Part shown: positions 6,651-15,400 of the stretch, piece by piece | Layout of the letters: each line of letters opens with the position of its first letter | How positions within the stretch are numbered: the first letter of the stretch is position 1 | Assembly (NCBI GenBank): GCA_028822675.1 | Contig: JAPKDE010000020.1 | Location: 1-21,752, forward strand | DNA length: 21,752 nt | Source of the DNA: Dehalococcoidia bacterium | GTDB taxonomy: Bacteria; Chloroflexota; Dehalococcoidia; UBA3495 | Direction of reading: 5' to 3' | The notes under the pieces: generated by a model | What the model saw: the letters and a program-made list of their open reading frames with translations, nothing else | Told to the model about the DNA's origin: nothing | The model's database searches: none | Made by a program: the position numbers and the translations under genes

Positions 6651-7151
6651 CTACTCTTCCGTTTCAAACGGGTAGCCGCGCTCAATCCAAGCCGGAGTGC
6701 CAGCTTCGTCTACCACCTGCACGTTATCGCGGCCATCACGCTGCAAGATGCTGCCGGCGGTGGTGGCCCGCATACCGGCGGCGCAGACCGTGACCACGGG
6801 TAGTTCTCTGGGTAGGCCGTCCAGATGCTCCTGAAGCTCTCCAAGCTCAATGTTCAGTGCCCAGGTTATATGGCTCATGTCGTATTCGTTGCGCTGCCGC
6901 ACGTCGATCACCATCGGCGCCATTGGTTGTTCCTGAGCCTGCTTGAGCGAGTCCAAGTCCAGTCGGTTGGAGACTTCCACCGCCAGCCCGGCTGATTGCC
7001 AAGCTTCGATTCCTCCGGCCAAAAAGCCGTGCACCCGGTCAAAACCGATGCGAATTAATTGACGCATCATGTCATCGTGATGACTGGCGTCAGATGAGAG
7101 CAGCACCAGTGGCTGTCCCCAAGGGACTACCCAACCAACCCAGGTTGCCAT
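6651..7151 (-). CDS. Rhodanese protein, likely N-truncated from an MBL-rhodanese fusion
   Basis: This 166-residue protein contains the C-terminal half of one rhodanese domain (residues 1-55, ending GFLAGGIEAW) and one complete rhodanese domain (about 62-163). The complete domain has the active-site loop CAAGMR (Cys123), which fits a sulfurtransferase carrying a cysteine persulfide. The opening ATWVGWVVPWGQPLVLL matches the internal start of the first rhodanese domain in metallo-beta-lactamase/tandem-rhodanese proteins (persulfide-dioxygenase-like, about 460 residues). The metallo-beta-lactamase part is absent: an in-frame TAG stands seven codons upstream of ATG, and the next 120 bp encode nothing similar. 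No clear Shine-Dalgarno is present. It may be a decaying remnant or a shortened functional protein. It follows the sulfite-oxidase gene on the same strand, past a terminator. Confidence 0.72.
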   Translation of the reverse strand: MATWVGWVVPWGQPLVLLSSDASHHDDMMRQLIRIGFDRVHGFLAGGIEAWQSAGLAVEVSNRLDLDSLKQAQEQPMAPMVIDVRQRNEYDMSHITWALNIELGELQEHLDGLPRELPVVTVCAAGMRATTAGSILQRDGRDNVQVVDEAGTPAWIERGYPFETEE

Positions 7152-7275
7152 GGCATTACCGTTCTAACTGTCTCAACAAACATTTCAGTTTACCTCAGGA
7201 TGTGAATACGGATCCCTAGATTTCATGACCGCCGGTGTGGCGATGAAGCGTTGTTAATGCGGGCGGCTGTGAATA

Positions 7276-7310
7276 TTAAAAACCGCCGGAGGCATGACGC
7301 CTCCGGCGGT
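7276..7310 (-). terminator. Intrinsic terminator after the sulfite-oxidase-like gene
   Basis: A perfect 12-bp stem (ACCGCCGGAGGC / GCCTCCGGCGGT) closes a 5-nt loop. On the minus strand it is followed by TTTTTAAT, the expected U-tract, 45 bp past the stop of the molybdoenzyme. Confidence 0.9.
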
Positions 7311-7354
7311 AAAATTCACCAGATATTAGCAGAGTGGGTAACCGAGACCGTTTA

Positions 7355-8422
7355 CTAGGGTTTGCGCACTGTAATTGGGACCGAGTGGATGGAGTTAACC
7401 TGGTAACCACGGAAGTTCCAGGTGGCCAACATCGGCTGCACGTTGCCAGCGCTGTCGGTGGCGCGGCAGCGGAGCAGTGAATGCCCCAGATTGTTGGCTT
7501 CCCAGTCAATCTCGAAGTGTTGCCAGGAGTAATTCCCGTTGGGCTCTTCAAGTTTGGCTTCGCGCCAGACTCGATCGTCGTCGGTGCTGACCTCAACCTT
7601 GGTGATGTCCCCGTCGCCAGACCAAGCCACACCCTTGATGGTGTAGGAGCCTGGTGCGAGGATGGAACCCTTGGCCGGGGTGCTGATCAATGATTTTATC
7701 TTCAGCGAAGTTACTCGTTGCACCTGGGCGTCGGACTTGCCGTCCGTTGCCGGGTAGATGCGGTAGTCCATCTCATGGAACCCGCCGTTGGCGTGGTCCA
7801 TGACCGTGATTTTGTCCAACCATTTCACGGAGGCCATGCCATACCATCCGGGAACCAGCAACCTAATGGGGAAGCCGTGATCCTTGGGCAGGGTTTCTCC
7901 GTTCATCTCATAGGCTAGCAGGGTGTCTTCATTGAGCAGTTTTTCCAGCGGCACGCTCATGGCATAGGTCAATTGATTGCCTGAGTGTGCATCTTTGCCT
8001 GAGTCTGTGCCTTCAAACAGGACATCGGTGGCCAAGGCTTTCAGGCCGGCCTGCTCTAGTACTGTTTTGACTGACACTCCCTTCCAGCGGGAGACACTGA
8101 CTGCACCGTTATCCCATTGAACACCCTCTGCTGGGGGCTGCATGGTTGAGCGGCTATTGCCGGCACATTCCATGAGACTGACGACCTCATGACTAGGCAT
8201 CTTGAGCAGGTCATCGTAAGAGAGGTTCAGGGCATTGTTAACGTCACCGGTGACGGGTAGTGAGTAATCTGCGGAGTTGATCTGGGGGGCGGAAAAGTGG
8301 CTGCGGACAAAGTGGCCTTCATTGGAGGAGACGAGGACATCTAGGTTTGGAAGAAATACACCTGCACAAAGTGGGTCTCCAGATAGAACATTCAGCTCGC
8401 TAGTGGATTCTAAATCTGGCAT
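7355..8422 (-). CDS. Sulfite-oxidase-family molybdopterin enzyme
   Basis: This 355-residue protein belongs to the sulfite oxidase family, with the molybdopterin domain first (about 1-235) and a Mo-co dimerisation domain (about 240-350) second. The Mo-ligand cysteine is Cys86 in MECAGNSR. Other family marks are HFVRSHF with Arg40, the SRWKGVSVKTVLEQAG block (111-126), KDHGFPIRLLVPGWYGMASVKWLDKI (about 181-205) and the C-terminal ATWNFRGY. Family members oxidise sulfite to sulfate or act on other oxyanions and sulfoxides. I see no Tat or Sec signal and no haem domain, so it may be cytoplasmic with an unknown electron acceptor. AAGGAGG lies 5 nt before ATG. The rhodanese remnant downstream supports a sulfur role, which is inference. 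Confidence 0.87.
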   Translation of the reverse strand: MPDLESTSELNVLSGDPLCAGVFLPNLDVLVSSNEGHFVRSHFSAPQINSADYSLPVTGDVNNALNLSYDDLLKMPSHEVVSLMECAGNSRSTMQPPAEGVQWDNGAVSVSRWKGVSVKTVLEQAGLKALATDVLFEGTDSGKDAHSGNQLTYAMSVPLEKLLNEDTLLAYEMNGETLPKDHGFPIRLLVPGWYGMASVKWLDKITVMDHANGGFHEMDYRIYPATDGKSDAQVQRVTSLKIKSLISTPAKGSILAPGSYTIKGVAWSGDGDITKVEVSTDDDRVWREAKLEEPNGNYSWQHFEIDWEANNLGHSLLRCRATDSAGNVQPMLATWNFRGYQVNSIHSVPITVRKP

Positions 8423-8662
8423 AACTGCCTCCTTATTTTGATGCGTGGTATTGACGAAATTCGCATGGGACGAGAATCAATTCATCAATCAGATGAGATA
8501 CGAAAATCCAGTGGTTCTGTACGGGAGATATTGATTCGTCGAAAACGAGAAAGCCGTTGCGCAAGAACCCTGGACTGAATGAAATCTAACGACAAGACCG
8601 AGAGCCAGATGCAATCCCCGGAAGCCTCAAAACAAAAGTTTTAGAGGTGTTATATCGCCTGG

Positions 8663-8773
8663 CTAGGAGCCGCTGACCGTACACCCATGACTGGCAGTGG
8701 TGGCCATCAGAATAATGCCAATCAAAAAGAGAAGAACGAATGCCCGTTGGGCGCGTAATCTAGGAAAGCGCAT
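8663..8773 (-). CDS. Small hydrophobic protein, possible lipoprotein or entericidin-like peptide
   Basis: This 36-residue reading frame starts MRFPRLRAQRAF, with five basic residues in the first ten. It then has one hydrophobic stretch (VLLFLIGIILMA, about residues 13-24) and ends TTASHGCTVSGS. This is the layout of a signal peptide or single membrane anchor. ASHGC could be a degenerate lipobox, placing a lipid-anchored Cys31 five residues from the end. No close family is recognised. The ribosome binding site is uncertain: GGAG lies 12 nt upstream and AAGG abuts the ATG. A possible minus-strand -10 (TATACT at 8852-8857) lies about 80 bp upstream. Just past the stop is a 9-bp hairpin with one bulge (8625-8647). 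It lies 240 bp upstream of the sulfite-oxidase-like gene on the same strand and could share its transcript. Confidence 0.45.
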   Translation of the reverse strand: MRFPRLRAQRAFVLLFLIGIILMATTASHGCTVSGS

Positions 8774-9139
8774 CCTTAATAATCACTCCGGTTCCGTATT
8801 GCAGATGAGGAGCCTACGGGTTGTCCCCAGCCGTGCATAAATCGCTGTGGGAGTATATCGCAACTGACGCAGGGCAGTACAGACCCAAAAGGGTCGAGTA
8901 AATCGAGTTGTCATAATGCGCTAAAATTTTACTGACGAAATCCCAACACGTGGCAGGATTAGCCGCTCTGTTATGAGAGTAAACCAGGCATGAGACTACA
9001 CCTGGGATTGTGATAATATACGCCAAGACTTTATTAAGGTATCCATAGGGCAGACAACCCGTGCGTATTGAGTCCTAAAACGGACGACTCGAATGCAACT
9101 TAATTCACCGATATTTAACTAACGGCTAGGAGCGAAAGA
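8774..9139. other. Divergent intergenic region, probable promoters for both sides
   Basis: These 366 bp separate the minus-strand small protein/sulfite-oxidase side from the plus-strand molybdenum hydroxylase. On the minus strand TATACT (8852-8857), in a GGGAGTATAT context, could be a -10. On the plus strand TGATAATATACG (about 9011-9022) looks like an extended -10 about 120 bp before ATG 9140. A weak hairpin (CCAGG...CCTGG, about 8984-9006) lies just upstream of it. I found no molybdenum-cofactor riboswitch, tRNA or further coding frame. Confidence 0.35.
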
Positions 9140-11461
9140 ATGCTTGAGTACAAGCCCAATACGGTCCTCTCTAATGAAGAATTTGACACTGTCGGAACCA
9201 ATCCGATTCGTCATGACGGCGCCGAGAAAGTAACCGGACGCGCCAAATACGGGGCAGACACGATTCTGCCCGGAATGCTCTACGGCAAGATCCTTCGCAG
9301 CCCTCACGCCCACGCGGTGATTAAATCCGTGGACACCAGCGCTGCGGCTGCCCATCCGGGAGTCCACGCGGTGGTCACCTCCGCTGACTGGCCTGAGACT
9401 TCCATGAAGCTTGTTGACCTGGCCGAGGGTTCCATCCACAACCTTGGATTCTTGAGCATGAACGTCTTGGCCCGAGGAAAGGCTTTGTACAAGGGGCACG
9501 CCATCGCCGCCGTGGCGGCGGTCAGCGCTCACGTTGCCGAAGAAGCGACGAAGCTGATCAAAGTTGAATACGAAGTCCTCAAGCCTGTGCTTACAGCCAT
9601 TGAGGGCATGAAACCCGATGCGCCGATTCTGCACGAGCGTTTGGCTTCCGTTGCCAGCCCGGCTCTCCGACCCGGCGGGTTGTTGGACGACAATGCCGAC
9701 AGCATGCGCACCAACATTGCCAATGAATTTGAATTCAATCTGGGTGACGTTGAGCAAGGCTTCAAAGACGCCGACGTAATCGTTGAAAAGACTACCACTA
9801 CCCAGGCGGTTCACCAAGGCTACATCGAGCCCCAGGCCGGTGTGGCCCAATGGTCGGAAGATGGCAAACTGACCATCTTCTCCAGCAGCCAGGGTCAGTT
9901 CACAGTCCGCGACCATACCGCCCGGTTCCTAGGAATCTCAGTGGGCCAGGTAAAAGCGGTTCCGATGGAGATTGGCGGAGGATTCGGGGCCAAGGGCATC
10001 ACGTACGTTGAGCCCATCGCAGCCCTGCTTTCTCAAAAGTCCGGCCGACCGGTCAAAGTCCAATTGTCTCGAACCGAAGTATTCGAAGGCACTGGCCCCA
10101 CTTCCGGCACACAAATTAGTGTAAAACTTGGTGCGACCAAGGACGGCAAATTGATTGCCGCCGAAGCCGAACTGATTTACGAAGCTGGGGCGTTCCCCGG
10201 CTCTCCCGTTGGCGCTGGTATCCAGTGCATGATGGGCCAATATGACATTCCTAACGGCCATTTGAAGGCCATTGACGTGGTGGTCAACCGCCCCAAAGCG
10301 GCAGCCTACCGCGCACCGGGCGCACCGGCTTCAGCATTCTGCATGGAAACCGCCATGGACGAGCTGGCAGAGAAACTGGGGATTGAGGCGCTGGAATTCC
10401 GGTTGATGAACATCGCCTCCGAGGGAGTCCGCCGGGTGACCGGCCCCATGACTCCGTTCGTTGGGTACACAGAGACCCTGCAGGCAGTCAAAGACCACCA
10501 GCACTACAACACCAAGTTGGAAGGCAAGAAGAGGGGCCGCGGATTAGCCACCGGTTGGTGGGCCAACAACTCCGGCCCTGCATCGGCATTACTCGTAGTC
10601 AACTCAGACGGCACTGTCAGTCTGACCGAAGGTTCACCGGACATCGGTGGTAGCCGTGCCGCCATGGCCATGCACGTGGCCGAGGTTCTGGGTCTTCCCA
10701 TTACTGACATCAAGCCCCAGGTGGGCGATACCGACAGCATTGGCTTCACCTCCAACACCGGCGGCAGCAGCGTAACCTTCAAGACCGGTTGGGCCTGCTA
10801 CAACGCTGCTCAGAGCGTGAAACAGCAGATGGTCGAACGGGCCGCTAAGATCTGGGAGATTCCCGACACCGACGTTGAGTACAAAGAAGCGGTCCTGCAG
10901 CACATCTCGGATCCGGAACTAAAGTTGAACTTCAAGCAGATCGCCGCGAGGATGATTCCCACCGGCGGCCCCATCGTGGCCTCTGCTGGCGTGAACCCGC
11001 CCGGTCCTGGCCCGTCCATTGCTGTCCACCTTGTTGACGTCGAAGTCGACACGGATACTGGCAAGGTCGAGATTTTGCGTTATACCGCAGCTCAAGACGC
11101 CGGAAAAGCCATCCACCCCGCCTACGTTGAAGGACAGATTCAAGGCGGCGCGGTGCAGGGCATCGGCTGGGCGCTCAACGAAGAGTATGTCTACGACGAC
11201 GAAGGAGCGCTCCTAAACAGTAGCTTCCTAGATTACCGGATGCCCACCAGTCTGGACCTGCCGATGATTGATACGATTATTGTGGAGGTTGCCAACCCCG
11301 CCCACCCTTACGGTGTCAGGGGCGTTGGTGAAGTTCCGATTGTGCCTCCAATGGCTGCCATATCCAACGCGATTTATGACGCCATTGGCATCCGAATGAA
11401 CGACCTGCCCATGTCTCCGGATAAGATCCTGGAGGCTCTCTGGGCCGAAGAGGGCAAGTAA
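9140..11461 (+). CDS. Xanthine-dehydrogenase-family molybdopterin-binding subunit
   Basis: This 773-residue protein is the catalytic large subunit of the molybdenum hydroxylase (xanthine dehydrogenase / CO dehydrogenase CoxL / aldehyde oxidase) family. Order of marks: the small N-terminal domain opening (NPIRHDGAEKVTGRAKYGAD, about 22-41), GGGFGAKG (279-286), the PKAAAYRAPGAP block with Arg391, and GVGE with the catalytic Glu731 (728-731). The active-site loop AYRAPG lacks the Cys-Ser-Phe-Arg of true CoxL, so it is not a form I CO dehydrogenase. The enzymes hydroxylate N-heteroaromatics or aldehydes with water as oxygen source. Partners that normally carry [2Fe-2S] and FAD are not in this window. 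GGAG lies 7 nt before ATG. It is 6 bp from the downstream MoaD/ThiS-like gene, so the two are surely co-transcribed. Confidence 0.9.
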   Translation: MLEYKPNTVLSNEEFDTVGTNPIRHDGAEKVTGRAKYGADTILPGMLYGKILRSPHAHAVIKSVDTSAAAAHPGVHAVVTSADWPETSMKLVDLAEGSIHNLGFLSMNVLARGKALYKGHAIAAVAAVSAHVAEEATKLIKVEYEVLKPVLTAIEGMKPDAPILHERLASVASPALRPGGLLDDNADSMRTNIANEFEFNLGDVEQGFKDADVIVEKTTTTQAVHQGYIEPQAGVAQWSEDGKLTIFSSSQGQFTVRDHTARFLGISVGQVKAVPMEIGGGFGAKGITYVEPIAALLSQKSGRPVKVQLSRTEVFEGTGPTSGTQISVKLGATKDGKLIAAEAELIYEAGAFPGSPVGAGIQCMMGQYDIPNGHLKAIDVVVNRPKAAAYRAPGAPASAFCMETAMDELAEKLGIEALEFRLMNIASEGVRRVTGPMTPFVGYTETLQAVKDHQHYNTKLEGKKRGRGLATGWWANNSGPASALLVVNSDGTVSLTEGSPDIGGSRAAMAMHVAEVLGLPITDIKPQVGDTDSIGFTSNTGGSSVTFKTGWACYNAAQSVKQQMVERAAKIWEIPDTDVEYKEAVLQHISDPELKLNFKQIAARMIPTGGPIVASAGVNPPGPGPSIAVHLVDVEVDTDTGKVEILRYTAAQDAGKAIHPAYVEGQIQGGAVQGIGWALNEEYVYDDEGALLNSSFLDYRMPTSLDLPMIDTIIVEVANPAHPYGVRGVGEVPIVPPMAAISNAIYDAIGIRMNDLPMSPDKILEALWAEEGK

Positions 11462-11467
11462 CAAAAG

Positions 11468-11737
11468 ATGGCGGAAGTATGGATACCGCCAAAGCTCCAG
11501 CAGTTGACCGACGGTAAGCAACAAATCCAAGTGGAAGGCACAACCGTCCGTCGATTGATCAACAACCTCGAATTGTTGCATCCGGGTATAAAGGACTTCC
11601 TGTGCGATGAAATGCAGGAAGATTTGGTTCCCGGCCTGGCCGTCATCATCGACGGCGAGGTCAGCCTCCTTGGGATGTTGGACAAGGTCAAAGAGGACAG
11701 TGAAGTGCACTTTCTCCCTGCCATCGGTGGCGGCTGA
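11468..11737 (+). CDS. MoaD/ThiS-like ubiquitin-fold sulfur carrier
   Basis: This 89-residue protein has the beta-grasp pattern of MoaD/ThiS proteins. It opens with a short strand (AEVWIPPKLQQLT), followed by TTVRRLINNLELLHPGIKDFL as the central helix region, and AVIIDGEVSLLGMLDKVKEDSEVHFLPAIGGG at the end. The C-terminal Gly-Gly-Gly (87-89) carries the diglycine that is adenylated and thiocarboxylated in this family; one extra glycine is present compared with the usual terminal pair. MoaD donates sulfur to molybdopterin, ThiS to thiazole. Placed directly after a molybdenum hydroxylase subunit, it may be a dedicated carrier for cofactor synthesis or maturation. A terminator follows it, so the Mo subunit and this carrier form a two-gene unit. 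Confidence 0.8.
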   Translation: MAEVWIPPKLQQLTDGKQQIQVEGTTVRRLINNLELLHPGIKDFLCDEMQEDLVPGLAVIIDGEVSLLGMLDKVKEDSEVHFLPAIGGG

Positions 11738-11767
11738 AAAAGCACCGAACAAACTTGGTTCAGAATT

Positions 11768-11808
11768 AAATGGCGGGGCTAGCGGAAACGTCGGCCCCGC
11801 CATTTGTA
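11768..11808 (+). terminator. Intrinsic terminator after the MoaD-like gene
   Basis: A 12-bp stem (AAATGGCGGGGC / GCCCCGCCATTT) is capped by a small inner helix with a GAAA tetraloop. The stem end supplies ATTT but the U-tract is short. It lies 30 bp past the stop codon. Confidence 0.8.
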
Positions 11809-11860
11809 CACCTAAACACTGGCGTAACATTAGTGAAATCAGTAACTCAGGAAGTGGACC

Positions 11861-12310
11861 ATGTCTCAAGCTCAACAACCCACCAGAGTTCGCCCTAAGT
11901 TCAGCCCGCAGTCACAACGTGAAGTTCGCCGTAACACCCAATTGCGGCAAGCTAGGACTTGATACGGCCACCTGGCCGGCGTTGCCGGTATAGCGCTGAT
12001 GGATGAGATGCTGAGTCTGGATTGGCTGGCAGAAGATGCGACTCCGATTTCTGGTAACAGATTGGGTTACGCACTGACACCCAAAGGCCGCCAAGCCATG
12101 GAAAAACTCGGCGTTCCGGTAGGTGAAGCTGCCCGATCCACCGGTAATTTCGCGTTTGGCTGTCTTGATTGGACCGAGCCGGGGCATCATCTGGGCGGGT
12201 CTTTGGGCCGGGCCGTAACCACTTTCCTATTTGACCAAGGATTTTTGGGTCGGACTCTGGGCAATAGAGAAGTGACTCTGCAGGGCTGCCCCGACGCCTG
12301 GTTGAACTAA
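11861..12310 (+). pseudogene. Broken ArsR-type winged-helix regulator, N-truncated with in-frame UGA
   Basis: An open frame starts at ATG 11861 behind CAGGAAG, runs 33 codons to a TGA (11960-11962), then continues in the same frame without further stops to TAA at 12308-12310. The combined text matches the C-terminal half of a known ArsR-like regulator type: LRQART-(stop)-YGHLAG, then ALTPKGRQAMEKLGV and FGCLDWTEPGHHLGGSLG. Relatives carry Cys at the TGA position (ARTCYDHLAG as I recall them), so the stop could be a single-base change from TGC or TGT. The N-terminal DNA-binding domain of roughly 100 residues is missing; the frame is closed by TAA just upstream. Truncation plus a stop favours a pseudogene. 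The 103-residue part from ATG 11999 could still be made as a separate peptide. Selenocysteine at UGA is the alternative. Confidence 0.62.
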
Positions 12311-12400
12311 ACCCAGTAACTCCTCGCACTTAAACTACCGGTTCAACTGGCCGTACCAACTAAACCAGACCAGACCAAATAAATCGGAGCGTGTCTGACC

Positions 12401-15400
12401 GTGTACGTGATTGGAATCGACGTTGGTGGTACGTTCACCGACTTTGTGGTGGCCCAACAAGGCCAAGCTCCCCGTTATTTCAAGACTGCCTCCACTCCCA
12501 ACGACCCTTCAGAGGGGTTGATGGTTGGCCTGAACGATGCTGCCACCGCCCACGGGCTGTCTTTGGAAGAATTTTTGGCGTCGGCCGACATGATTATCCA
12601 CGGCAGTACCGTGGCCACCAACACCCTGGTTGAGCGCAAGGGTGCCAAGGTTGGCCTAATCACCACCGACGGCTTCAGAGACCTGTTGGAGATGCGGGAA
12701 GGGCTGAAAGAAGACCGCTACAACCTGCGTATGACCCCGGTGGAGCCGCTGGTCCCCAGATACCTGAGGGCGGATGTTCCGGAACGGGTCTTGGCCGATG
12801 GCAGCGTGAAGTTCTCCCTGGATGAAGATGCACTTAACGCATCCCTAGACGAACTTGAAAAAGAGGGTGTAGAAGCCCTGGCCGTCTGTTTTCTGTTCTC
12901 CTACCTGAACTCCGCCCACGAGGACCGGGTTGGCGAGATCATCCGGGCCAGGTTCCCTGGGATGTACACCTCGCTCTCGTCCCAGGTCATTCCCCAGATC
13001 AAAGAGTTTGACCGCCTAAGCACCACGGTAATCAACTCCTACGTTGGCCCGGTGTTGGGCCGCTATCTTGAGAACCTGCAAAAACGACTGACATCGTTCA
13101 AGCAGGCAGGCGATTTCCTGATCATGCAGTCCAACGGCGGTGTTGCGCCCATCGAAGACTCACGGATTTTGGCGGTCCGTTCGATATTGTCCGGCCCTGC
13201 GGGCGGCGTGGCTGGCGCGGCTGCCTACGGTCGGCTGGTCGGCACTTCCGACATCATCGCCTTTGATATGGGCGGCACCAGCACCGATATTTCATTAATC
13301 GAGAATGGCGCGCCCCATCTCAGCACTGAGAAGTTTGAGGCGGGGTGGAAGATATCGGTCCCAATGATCGATATTCACACCATGGGCGCTGGCGGCGGCA
13401 GCATCGCTTCAGTTGGCCCCGGCGGGATCATGCAAGTGGGGCCGGAGAGCGCGGGTGCCCTGCCTGGCCCGGCCGCCTACGACAAGGGTGGCGATCTCCC
13501 AACAGTGACCGACGCCAACTTGGCCTTGGGATATCTGGATGCCAACAACTTCCTGGGCGGCAGCGCAAAACTGGACACCAGCCTGGCCGAGAAAGCCATC
13601 GCCGAGCACGTGGCCAAGCCCGTTGGTCTCCCCATGATCGAAGCAGCAGACGGCATCTCTGAAGTTGTTTCAACATTGATTGCTGAGGGCATCCGGCTGA
13701 TGTCGGTGCAGCGTGGCGTTGATCCGAGACGGTTCACGATGATGGCCTTCGGCGGCGCAGCAGGATTGCAGGCGGGAAAAGTCGCCAGGCAACTTAATGT
13801 GGAGAAAGTGATTATCCCGGCGGCAGCAGCAGTGCTCTCCGCCCACGGCATGCTCGCAACCGACCTGAAATACGACTACTCCAGATCCCATCCAACGGGA
13901 CTGCTGGGCATGGACCTGGCCGTCATCAGAGACATTGTGGCTGGGATGGAGTTAGAGGGCCGCGAAAAGCTGTTGGCTCAGGGCGTGCCAGAGTCCGATA
14001 TCGAGATTTCAGTATCAGCAGACATGCGTTATCTGGACCAGATCTATGAAGTAAACGTGGCTACTCCGGACTTGAGCCAAGACGCTGACGCCTTGCTAGC
14101 CCAGTGGGCGGCCAACTTCCACCAGCGCTATCAAGAACTGTATTCCTACAATCAGTCGGAGCAGGAGATACGCCTGGTCACCCTGCGTGTCAGCGTGGTG
14201 GGGCGACTGCCCAAGCTGGACCCGCCACCCCTGGAGACCGGCAGTTCTAGCCCTCCCAAAGAAAAAGGTCGGCGCAACATCTACTTTGGCGGCTGGGTCG
14301 ACGCTCCGGTCTACGAGATCGGAGACCTCTCTCCGGGCAACTCAGTGAGCGGTCCGGCTGTTTTGGAATCGGATTTCACCACAGTGTTGGTTGAGCCGGG
14401 CGACACGGCAACCATCGACCCTTACGGTGGTATCGAATTGTTGGTGTCCTTGGAATCTCAGACCGACGATTTTAGCGCAGCATCAACGGACCGCCCCGAC
14501 CCGGTGACGCTGGCTGTGGTGGAGCACCGGCTGGAGTCCATTGCCCTAGAGATGACCGAGGTTATGCTGCGGACGGCCATGTCCCAGATTCTTAACTCCA
14601 GCCGTGATTTCTCAACCGCACTGTTGGATGGCGATTGCCAGTTGGTGGCGCAAGGCGAAGGGATTCCAGTGCACGTCAGCGCACTGCCGGTGGCCGGGGC
14701 GGCGGTACGGGATTACTTCGGCGATTCTATTGCCGAGGGTGACCTGTTTATCCTGAACGACCCGTATTTCGGTGGCAGCCACCTACCTGACATAACCATC
14801 ATCAGACCCGTTTTACACGAGGGCAGGTTGCTGTTCTATGCAGTAAACCGCGCTCATCACAGCGACGTCGGCGGAGGCACTCACGGGGGCTATAACCCTA
14901 GAGCCAGTGAGATATTCCAAGAGGGCATTCGCATCCCGCCTCTGAAGCTGTACGACAAGGGCGTGCCCCGGGAAGACGTCTTGCAGATGCTGTCGGCCAA
15001 TGTGCGCCAGCCGGAGAATTTTTTGGGCGACCTGAACGCTCAGATCGGCTCGGTGATGATTGCGGCGCAGCGAATCTCGGAACTTTTAGAGAGTTACGGG
15101 ACCGACCGATTGCTGGCGGCAGTTGAGGAAATACTGGCCGCCACCGAGCGGCAGGTGCGGCAGTTCATTTCGGGATGGCCCGACGGCGTCTATCATGGCG
15201 AGTCTCTGGTTGATGATGACGGTTTTGACGCCAAACTGATTCCCATTCGGGCCAAGGTCACCATCGCTGATGATTCAATGTCCATCGACCTGGGCGAGTC
15301 CAGTCCTCAGGTGACCGGGTTCATCAATAGCGCCTACGCCAACACCCGCTCCCTCGCCCACGCAGCCATCATGTATGTTGCCCCGTCCAATGTGGCGAAG

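Noticed and set aside
9119..9916. 265-codon open frame antisense to the molybdenum hydroxylase
   Set aside because: It is the complement of a clear family protein with catalytic motifs; its own translation has no recognisable motifs.
11228..11878. 216-codon minus-strand frame over the hydroxylase end and MoaD-like gene
   Set aside because: It crosses two supported plus-strand genes and a terminator and resembles nothing.
11960..12010. Hairpin after the UGA as a firm SECIS element
   Set aside because: The apical-loop features known for bacterial SECIS could not be confirmed by eye, and the gene also lacks its N-terminal domain.
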